A stretch of 64,000 nt of DNA from an uncultured Tenacibaculum sp. (GTDB lineage Bacteria; Bacteroidota; Bacteroidia; Flavobacteriales; Flavobacteriaceae). The position numbers and the translations under genes are program-made. The notes beneath the pieces were generated by a model. That model did not search any database and was not told where the DNA came from. It saw nothing but the letters and a program-made list of their open reading frames with translations. Location: NCBI RefSeq assembly GCF_947502995.1, contig NZ_CANNBW010000021.1, positions 1-64,000 of the forward strand, written 5' to 3'. Each line of letters begins with the position of its first letter. Position 1 is the first letter of the stretch. Below, one piece after another: positions 57,686 to 64,000 of this stretch.

Positions 57686-60600
57686 ATGATAAAAATGACA
57701 AATTTTCATTTTTTAGAAAAAGAATACCCTATACTATTTAACATAGCTCAAACTGCTGAGTATAATACTTACAGTGATCCTGTAGTAACACTTTTTAAAG
57801 TTAGACTTTTAGGAGAGACAATCACCGATTTAATTTTTGAAGAAAATTACATTGAGTTTCCTTATGATAATTCTTTTCATGCTAAACTATCTGTATTAAA
57901 AGATGAAGGATTAATTCCTAGAAATGTTTCAGATTTGTTTTATACGATAAAGGGGAAGGGAAATAAAGCAGTACATGGAAATGAAGGAACTGTAAATGAT
58001 GCAAAATCAGGTTTGTTTTCTGCTTTTAAGCTTACAAAGTGGTTTTACCAAACCTATGGGGAAGAAAATATTGATGATGTAAAATTTAATCCTCCGAAAG
58101 AAGAATTAGATACCCGCCATGCTTTACATGTATTACAAGAAGAATACGCAGCTTTAAAAGAAAAGCTCGCCAAATTAATGACCACTCGTGTTATTAAGCA
58201 AGAAATACCAGAGGAGCGACAAAAAATAAAGGAACGTTCGGAACAAGCAGCAGCTAAAATTGAATGGAATGAACAAGAGACACGTAAATTAATAGATCAG
58301 CAATTGCGTGAAGCAGGATGGGAAGCGGCTACAGGGGTTTTAGATTATAAAAAAAATAAAACACTTCCAGAAAAAGGAAGAAATATGGCAATTGCAGAAT
58401 GGCCTGTAAACGGACAATGGGCAGACTATGCCTTATTTATTGGCACTACTTTGTACGGTATTGTGGAAGCTAAAAAATATCGTACTGATATTTCTACTGA
58501 TTTACAGCAATCAAAACGTTATGCAAAACAAGTAGAGGAAAAGCACGATATCAATTTACTTGGACAATGGAGAACTTACAGTGTACCTTTTTTATTTGCT
58601 ACAAATGGTAGAACTTATTTAGAGCAAATTAAAACTAAAAGTGGTGTTTGGTTTTTAGATGTTCGAAACGAGCGAAATAATGCCAAAGCACTAAGAGGTT
58701 GGTACTCTCCTAAAGGTTTAGAAGCACTGTATAAAAGAGATATTGATACTTCTAACGAGAAGCTAAAAGATGCTTCTTTAGGGTATTTACAAGATAAAAG
58801 CGGGCTAGGTTTACGTGATTACCAAATTAAAGCCATTCAATCTGTTGAACATGTTGTTGTAAAACAGCCTGAAACCAAAAAGGCATTAATTGCCATGGCA
58901 ACAGGAACGGGTAAAACTAGAACCATTATCGGATTGTGTTATCGTTTAATTAAAGCCAATCGTTTTAAACGAATTTTATTTCTTGTTGATAGACGATTAT
59001 TAGCTACGCAAGCTATTGGAAATTTTGAAGACAATAAAATTGAAGGAATCAACACTTTTGCTGAAACGTATAAAGTTGCTAAGCTAAAAGATACCGTGCC
59101 AGATATTGAAACACGCTTACATTTTTCTACGGTACAAAGTATGGTAAAACGCTTGTTTTACAACGAAGACGATTCAAATATATTACCTGTAGATACTTAT
59201 GACTGTATTATTGTAGATGAAGCCCATAGAGGGTATTTACAAGATCGAGAATTGGATGATGAAGAGCTAAACTTTAAAGATCAAAAAGATTATGTAAGCA
59301 AATACCGAATGGTGATTGATTATTTTGATGCTTTTACCGTTGGTTTAACAGCCACCCCGGCCTTACATACTACCGAAATTTTTGGCAAACCTGTTTTCAG
59401 CTATTCGTATAGAGAAGCTGTTATTGATGGTTACTTGATTGACCATGCGCCACCAAAAACCATAAAAACAAAACTAAATCAGGAAGGAATAAAATGGGAA
59501 AAAGGTGAAAAACCTAAGGTGTATATTAAAGAAACCAACAGTATTGAAGAGTTAGCTGAATTGGAAGATGAAGTAACCATAGATATTGAAGGATTTAATA
59601 AAATGGTGATTACCGAACCATTTAACCGAACTGTAGCACAGCAATTAGTAAAAGATATAGATCCTGAAGATGATGCTAAAACCTTAATATTTGCAGCACA
59701 AGATGAGCATGCCGATTTAATTGTTCAATTATTAAAAGAAGAGTATAAAAATATTGGCGCCGATGTTCCTGACGATGCGATTGTAAAAATAACAGGAAAA
59801 TCAGACAAACCTCACGAGTTGGTGACTCGTTTTAAAAACGAAAAATTTCCAAATATTGGGGTTACCGTAGATTTATTAACTACGGGTATTGATGTACCTG
59901 CCATAACGAACTTGGTATTTTTACGCAGGGTAAAGTCTAGGATTTTATACGAACAAATGTTAGGACGTGCCACAAGACGTTGTGATGATATTGGAAAAGA
60001 AGAGTTCTATATTTTCGATGCAGTTCGCTTGTATGAATCCTTAGAGGAAGTAAACTCCATGAAGCCCGTAGTGGTTAATCCAAAAACAACCTTTACGCAG
60101 CTTTCTAATGAAATGAATGTAATTTCAACAAATGAACGTGCTAAAAAGCAATTGGAGCAAATTATTGCAAAATTACATCGTAAGAAGAACAAGCTTTCAG
60201 GACAAAACGAAGAACTATTTACCTACAATACTCAAGGTAAAGCACCGGATGAGTTTATTAGCATGTTGCAAGAGTTAAGTGGTGAACAAGCATTTTCGGA
60301 AATACCAAAATACAATCAACTCTGGAAATTCTTAGACGAGTTTAAAGCTGCTCCAAGAGCACAATATGTTTCTGAGCATGAAGATGAATATTTAGGTACT
60401 GAGCATGGTTACGGAAAAGGACAACAACCTGAAGATTATTTGCATAGCTTTAAAACATTTTTAGAACAAAATAGAAACAAAATAACGGCGCTTCAGGTAG
60501 TATGTAGTAAGCCCAAAGAACTTGATAGGCAATCGTTAAAAGAATTAAAACTATTGTTAGATCAAGAAGGGTTTAATGCAAGGCACTTAAATGCAGCTTG

Positions 60601-60931
60601 GAAAGACAGTAAAAATGAAGATATCGCCGCCGATATTATTTCTTACATTCGCACACTTTCTTTAGGAAGCACTTTAGTAAGTCATGAAGCCCGTATTAAA
60701 AATGCCGTAGATAAAGTACGTGGCTTAAAAAACTGGAATAAAATCCAAGCCAAATGGTTGGATCGTATAGAGAAACAACTGTTACAAGAAACAGTGCTTA
60801 CCAAAGAAGACTTAGATAGAGAACCGTTTAAATCGGATGGCGGATTTAAACGCTTAGATAAAATTTTTGAAAACCAATTAACAACGGTGATTGATACGAT
60901 TACCGACAACTTATATACTGAATTAGCATAA
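57686..60931 (+). CDS. hsdR: Type I restriction endonuclease subunit R (HsdR) with N-terminal DUF4145
   Basis: A 1081-residue motor/nuclease subunit of a type I restriction system. The N-terminal 130 residues look like a DUF4145 domain (FHAKLSVLKDEGLIPRNVSD, FYTIKGKGNKAVHGNEGT), then comes a coiled-coil-like stretch. The HSDR nuclease region carries ADYALFIGTTLYGIVEAKKY (catalytic EAK). The helicase region has MATGTGKTRTI (Walker A near residue 407), IIVDEAHRG (DEAH, Asp511), VGLTATPALHT, and VDLLTTGIDVPAITNLVFLR with QMLGRATRRCD. The C-terminus is EcoEI_R_C-like. It would cleave DNA at a distance from unmodified sites. The stop codon shares one base with the hsdM ATG (TAATG), showing translational coupling. 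Confidence 0.95.
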   Translation: MIKMTNFHFLEKEYPILFNIAQTAEYNTYSDPVVTLFKVRLLGETITDLIFEENYIEFPYDNSFHAKLSVLKDEGLIPRNVSDLFYTIKGKGNKAVHGNEGTVNDAKSGLFSAFKLTKWFYQTYGEENIDDVKFNPPKEELDTRHALHVLQEEYAALKEKLAKLMTTRVIKQEIPEERQKIKERSEQAAAKIEWNEQETRKLIDQQLREAGWEAATGVLDYKKNKTLPEKGRNMAIAEWPVNGQWADYALFIGTTLYGIVEAKKYRTDISTDLQQSKRYAKQVEEKHDINLLGQWRTYSVPFLFATNGRTYLEQIKTKSGVWFLDVRNERNNAKALRGWYSPKGLEALYKRDIDTSNEKLKDASLGYLQDKSGLGLRDYQIKAIQSVEHVVVKQPETKKALIAMATGTGKTRTIIGLCYRLIKANRFKRILFLVDRRLLATQAIGNFEDNKIEGINTFAETYKVAKLKDTVPDIETRLHFSTVQSMVKRLFYNEDDSNILPVDTYDCIIVDEAHRGYLQDRELDDEELNFKDQKDYVSKYRMVIDYFDAFTVGLTATPALHTTEIFGKPVFSYSYREAVIDGYLIDHAPPKTIKTKLNQEGIKWEKGEKPKVYIKETNSIEELAELEDEVTIDIEGFNKMVITEPFNRTVAQQLVKDIDPEDDAKTLIFAAQDEHADLIVQLLKEEYKNIGADVPDDAIVKITGKSDKPHELVTRFKNEKFPNIGVTVDLLTTGIDVPAITNLVFLRRVKSRILYEQMLGRATRRCDDIGKEEFYIFDAVRLYESLEEVNSMKPVVVNPKTTFTQLSNEMNVISTNERAKKQLEQIIAKLHRKKNKLSGQNEELFTYNTQGKAPDEFISMLQELSGEQAFSEIPKYNQLWKFLDEFKAAPRAQYVSEHEDEYLGTEHGYGKGQQPEDYLHSFKTFLEQNRNKITALQVVCSKPKELDRQSLKELKLLLDQEGFNARHLNAAWKDSKNEDIAADIISYIRTLSLGSTLVSHEARIKNAVDKVRGLKNWNKIQAKWLDRIEKQLLQETVLTKEDLDREPFKSDGGFKRLDKIFENQLTTVIDTITDNLYTELA

Positions 60932-62391
60932 TGAGCGTAGAAGAGATATCAAATAAACTATGGAGTTTGTGTAATGTATTGCGTGATGATGGGGTAACCT
61001 ATCACCAATACTTAAATGAATTAACCTATATCTTATTTTTAAAATTAAGTGAGGTTAAAGATTTTAAAGAGCAAATTCCTGAAGAATACCAATGGAGTAC
61101 TTTGTTGGGCATTACTGATAATAAAGAATTGTACGATCGCTACCGTGATTTATTAGCAAATATTAGCACAAAGGCAGACAATCCTACGATTACCGAAATT
61201 TACACCAATGCTTCTACCACATTACGTAAGCCTGTAAATTTAAAAACCTTAGTTACACAAATAGATCTAATTGATTGGTATAACGAGAAAGATCGTGATG
61301 CCATGGGAGATATTTACGAAGACTTACTAGAGCGTAATGCCAACGAGAAAAAAAGTGGTGCTGGGCAGTATTTTACACCACGTCCGTTAATTAATGTAAT
61401 GGTTGAGTTAATGGCACCAAAATTAGGAGAACGTTGGAATGACCCTGCTTGTGGTACATTTGGTTTTATGATATCTGTTGACCAATACTTAGATGAACGA
61501 TACGAGTATAAATATAGTTTGGATGGAAAAGCAAGAGCCTTTCAAGAAAAAGAAGCATTGAGTGGTGTTGAATTGGTACAAGATGCTCACCGTTTAGCCT
61601 TAATGAATGCGAAACTACATGGTTTAGATAGTAGTATTTATTTAGGAGACACCTTAACGGAATATGGTAAAAACCTTAAGAATTTTGACGGCGTGTTAGC
61701 AAACCCACCGTTTGGAACTAAAAAAGGTGGGGAAAAACCTACTCGTGATGATTTAACCTTTTTATCGAGTAATAAACAGTTGAACTTTTTACAACATATT
61801 TACCGTTCGCTCCATAAAAAAGGAAATGCTAGAGCAGCTGTTGTGTTACCCGATAATGTATTGTTTGAAGATGGCGACGGACAAAAGATTCGTAAGGATT
61901 TAATGGACAAATGCAACCTGCATACTATTTTACGTTTGCCAACAGGTATTTTTTATGCAGCGGGAGTAAAAACCAATGTATTGTTTTTTACACGTGGAAA
62001 AACAGAAACTGATAATACCAAAAACATATGGTATTACGATATGCGAACCAATGCTCCTAGTTACGGAAAACGCACACCGTTTACCAGAGCAGCGTTTATC
62101 GATTTTATTAAAGCGTATACGGGTGGTATTACGGAAGATAAGGTATTACAAGAGTATGATGGTAGTATTGATGAAGAAAAACGAAAAACTGTAAAAGACG
62201 AACGTTGGCAATGCATTTCTCGTGAAGAAATTAAACAGAAAAACGACTCGTTAGATTTAGGTTTAATTGCAGACGACAGTGTAAGCAAAAGCACCGACTT
62301 AGGCGAACCGATTGATATTGCCAAAGAAGCCTTAACCGAGTTAGATGCCATTACCAAGGCATTAAACAAAATGATAAAAGAACTCAATTAA
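60931..62391 (+). CDS. hsdM: Type I restriction-modification N6-adenine methyltransferase subunit (HsdM)
   Basis: A 486-residue modification subunit. The N-terminal helical domain (KLWSLCNVLRDDGVTYHQYL) is typical of HsdM_N. The catalytic domain has GAGQYFTPRPLINVMVEL, motif I NDPACGTFGFMIS (Phe where many HsdM proteins have a second Gly or Ala) and motif IV ANPPFGTKKGG (Asn258). It would methylate adenine in the target set by HsdS. It overlaps hsdR by one base and ends 2 bp before hsdS. Confidence 0.96.
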   Translation: MSVEEISNKLWSLCNVLRDDGVTYHQYLNELTYILFLKLSEVKDFKEQIPEEYQWSTLLGITDNKELYDRYRDLLANISTKADNPTITEIYTNASTTLRKPVNLKTLVTQIDLIDWYNEKDRDAMGDIYEDLLERNANEKKSGAGQYFTPRPLINVMVELMAPKLGERWNDPACGTFGFMISVDQYLDERYEYKYSLDGKARAFQEKEALSGVELVQDAHRLALMNAKLHGLDSSIYLGDTLTEYGKNLKNFDGVLANPPFGTKKGGEKPTRDDLTFLSSNKQLNFLQHIYRSLHKKGNARAAVVLPDNVLFEDGDGQKIRKDLMDKCNLHTILRLPTGIFYAAGVKTNVLFFTRGKTETDNTKNIWYYDMRTNAPSYGKRTPFTRAAFIDFIKAYTGGITEDKVLQEYDGSIDEEKRKTVKDERWQCISREEIKQKNDSLDLGLIADDSVSKSTDLGEPIDIAKEALTELDAITKALNKMIKELN

Positions 62392-62393
62392 CA

Positions 62394-63773
62394 ATGGAAA
62401 AACAATTACCAAAGAATTGGGTTGAGAGCTATTTAGGTGATATTCTTGAATTAAAAAATGGATTTGCTTTTAAGAGCAAAAACTATTTAGAAGAAGGTAT
62501 TCCTGTTTTAAGGATATCAGAAATTAAAAATGAAAAAATTTCATTAGACAAGGCTGTTTATGTAAAAGAGTCATCTGATTATGAAAAGTATATAGTCGAA
62601 AGAGGAGATATACTAATTGCAATGTCAGGTGCAACAACAGGAAAATATGGTATATATGAAAATAATCAAAAAGCTTATCAAAACCAACGTGTTGGAAATT
62701 TAAGACTCTATTATGATGAATTGATAAATAAAAAATTTGTTTATTATTTAATTGGCGCACTAAAAAAGGAAATAGAAGATAAAGCATATGGTGGTGCCCA
62801 ACCAAATATATCTTCTAAACTTATTGAAAACACAAAGTTTAAACTCCCTCCACTAGCAGAACAAGAACGCATTGTAGCAAAACTAGATAGCTTATTTGCA
62901 GAGCTAGATATCATAAAAGAACGTTTAGCCAATATACCTACACTACTAAAAAACTTTAGACAATCGGTATTAAACCAAGCAGTAACGGGTAAGCTTACGG
63001 AAGAATGGCGTGAAGGGAAGGAGTTGGAAAGTTTTAAGTTAACTAAACCAGAGAAGAGATATCGTGATTTGGATTTGAATTTACCTGAATATTGGAAAAT
63101 ATTTTCTTTTGAAAGTATAGCAAATATCAAATCAAATTTAAAGAATCCTAAAGATTATTTGAATCACATTTTAGTTGCGCCAAATCATATTGAGAAAAAT
63201 ACTGGAATTTTAGCTCAGATAGAATATACAAGAGATATCATGCCCAAAAGTGATAAACATTTTTTTAAAAAAGGTGCAATTATATATTCTAAAATACGTC
63301 CTTATTTAAACAAAGTTATTTTAGCTGATTTTGATGGCTTATGCAGTGCAGATATGTATCCAATTACCTCTGAAATAAATAGAGAGTATTTATTTTATTA
63401 TATGTTATCGTCTATTTTTTTGAGTTATGCAACTACTGCTGGAGAAAGAAGTGTATTACCAAAGATTAATCAAAAATCACTGAATATTATTCCAGTTCCT
63501 GTTCCCCCATTAAAAGAACAACAAAAAATCGTAAAAAGAATAGAGGCTTTATTAAAACAAGCAGATAACATACAAGCACATTATGAAGCATTGGTAAAAC
63601 GTATAGAAGTTTTACCTCAAGCTATTTTGACTAAAGCTTTTAGAGGCGAGTTGGTACCGCAACTCCCAACGGATGGAGATGCTAAAGAGCTATTAGCAGA
63701 GATTAAAAAGTTAAAGAATGCTGTCAGTTCGAGCGCAGTCGAGAACAAGAAGAAAAGAACAGTTAAGAAATAA
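62394..63773 (+). CDS. hsdS: Type I restriction-modification specificity subunit (HsdS)
   Basis: A 459-residue DNA-recognition subunit with two target-recognition domains. The first begins PKNWVESYLGDILELKNGFA and ends near LPPLAEQERIVAKLDSLFAE; the central conserved region has LKNFRQSVLNQAVTGKLTEE. The second runs from about YRDLDLNLPEYWKIFSFESI to PVPPLKEQQKIVKRIEALLK, followed by the second conserved region AILTKAFRGELVPQLP. This gives a bipartite recognition sequence that cannot be predicted by eye. The last 15 or so residues (AVSSSAVENKKKRTVKK) are encoded by a copy of a genomic repeat and are unlike normal HsdS ends. Confidence 0.95.
   Translation: MEKQLPKNWVESYLGDILELKNGFAFKSKNYLEEGIPVLRISEIKNEKISLDKAVYVKESSDYEKYIVERGDILIAMSGATTGKYGIYENNQKAYQNQRVGNLRLYYDELINKKFVYYLIGALKKEIEDKAYGGAQPNISSKLIENTKFKLPPLAEQERIVAKLDSLFAELDIIKERLANIPTLLKNFRQSVLNQAVTGKLTEEWREGKELESFKLTKPEKRYRDLDLNLPEYWKIFSFESIANIKSNLKNPKDYLNHILVAPNHIEKNTGILAQIEYTRDIMPKSDKHFFKKGAIIYSKIRPYLNKVILADFDGLCSADMYPITSEINREYLFYYMLSSIFLSYATTAGERSVLPKINQKSLNIIPVPVPPLKEQQKIVKRIEALLKQADNIQAHYEALVKRIEVLPQAILTKAFRGELVPQLPTDGDAKELLAEIKKLKNAVSSSAVENKKKRTVKK
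63721..63746 (+). repeat. Genomic repeat copy inside the hsdS 3' end
   Basis: The sequence CTGTCAGTTCGAGCGCAGTC and the next six bases are read as codons for VSSSAVEN. The first 13 bases recur at 63816-63828 in the intergenic DNA. This looks like another dispersed short repeat family of flavobacteria that has become coding. Confidence 0.55.
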
Positions 63774-63816
63774 TTTGAATCAATTATAAGCAGTCACATA
63801 AACACCAAACGTAACT

Positions 63817-63941
63817 GTCAGTTCGAGTGAAATTGATTGAAACGAAGTGGAAAACAATATTGTATCGAGAACGGGTATTGAACTCACAAACACTTTTCGT
63901 TACTATTCTTTCCCTTTCGGTTAAGAATCACTCGAAGTGAC
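63817..63941. repeat. Inverted-repeat element downstream of hsdS
   Basis: GTCAGTTCGAGTGA at 63817-63830 is matched in inverse orientation by TCACTCGAAGTGAC at 63928-63941 (13 of 14 pairs), enclosing about 97 bp without an open frame. It may be a small non-autonomous element or a long hairpin. The remaining bases 63774-63972 contain no gene. Confidence 0.5.
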
Positions 63942-63972
63942 ACTAACACAAGTAAAAAGAAATAGAAAGAAA

Positions 63973-64000
63973 ATGAAAATAAAAAGACTTTGGGTTTCAA
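63973..64000 (+). CDS. Possible start of a further gene (partial at window edge)
   Basis: ATG at 63973 opens the frame MKIKRLWVS to the last base. This resembles the usual first residues of AAA-type ATPases that accompany restriction systems (MKIKxLxIxNYKNL), but only nine codons are visible, so the identity is a guess. Confidence 0.3.

Noticed and set aside
60931-62391. Loss of function of HsdM because of Phe in motif I
   Set aside because: The catalytic NPPF motif and the remaining DPACGT residues are intact, and position-three variation is tolerated in HsdM proteins.

Overview
The window looks like chromosomal DNA of a marine member of the Flavobacteriaceae (Bacteroidota), in the general range of Tenacibaculum or Polaribacter. 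The evidence is the strong A+T bias, type IX secretion (T9SS) cargo with type A and type B C-terminal sorting domains, PorP/SprF partner proteins, many SPII lipoproteins, families common in this group (DUF5777, DUF6787, DUF4268, GT117/DUF2723), and promoter elements matching the Bacteroidota -7 motif TAnnTTTG. I saw no rRNA, tRNA, CRISPR array, transposase or phage module. The species assignment is inference.

Bases 1-22558: two consecutive surface-adhesin modules. The 3' part of an MBG-repeat protein (11 repeats of exactly 225 bp) is followed by a PorP/SprF protein. Then comes a giant gene (about 5,820-5,870 codons) with an IgGFc-binding-like head, 25 Ig-like repeats of exactly 288 bp, PKD-like blocks, a cysteine-containing thrombospondin-type-3-like stalk and a type B sorting domain, followed by a second PorP/SprF gene. 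Each pair probably works as cargo plus dedicated outer-membrane anchor.

Bases 22560-26950: a scar. A minus-strand type A T9SS cargo gene and a plus-strand GT117 gene both lack their 5' ends and meet head to head near 23610, which fits one deletion across a divergent promoter. The cargo remnant also has an in-frame TGA. An intact SAM methyltransferase follows.

Bases 26950-32280: a six-gene minus-strand envelope operon (DUF2147 lipoprotein, unknown lipoprotein, monohaem cytochrome c lipoprotein, YceI, OB-fold protein, DUF5777 barrel) divergent from two small membrane proteins. Two Fnr/Crp-type palindromes lie between them, each about 43 bp upstream of a predicted start of transcription, suggesting oxygen- or redox-responsive control. 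Two unrecognised small genes follow.

Bases 32280-39150: housekeeping genes (mnmE, miaE), DUF4870, DUF4268 and CAP proteins, and a TetR regulator divergent from an acyl-CoA dehydrogenase and a patatin. Two copies of one 22-bp palindrome there form a clear candidate operator pair.

Bases 39480-55020: an envelope region with an alpha-2-macroglobulin lipoprotein (thioester motif CVEQ) and penicillin-binding protein 1C, usually close partners but here separated by a T9SS type A protein, three lipoproteins and an RDD membrane protein.

Bases 55020-64000: a CPA-type cation:proton antiporter with a TrkA-N domain, bracketed by two clusters of a short repeat (core GGTGRCTGAG...TCGAAG), then a complete type I restriction-modification operon (hsdR-hsdM-hsdS). 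The hsdS 3' end runs into another genomic repeat. The window closes with the likely first codons of another gene.
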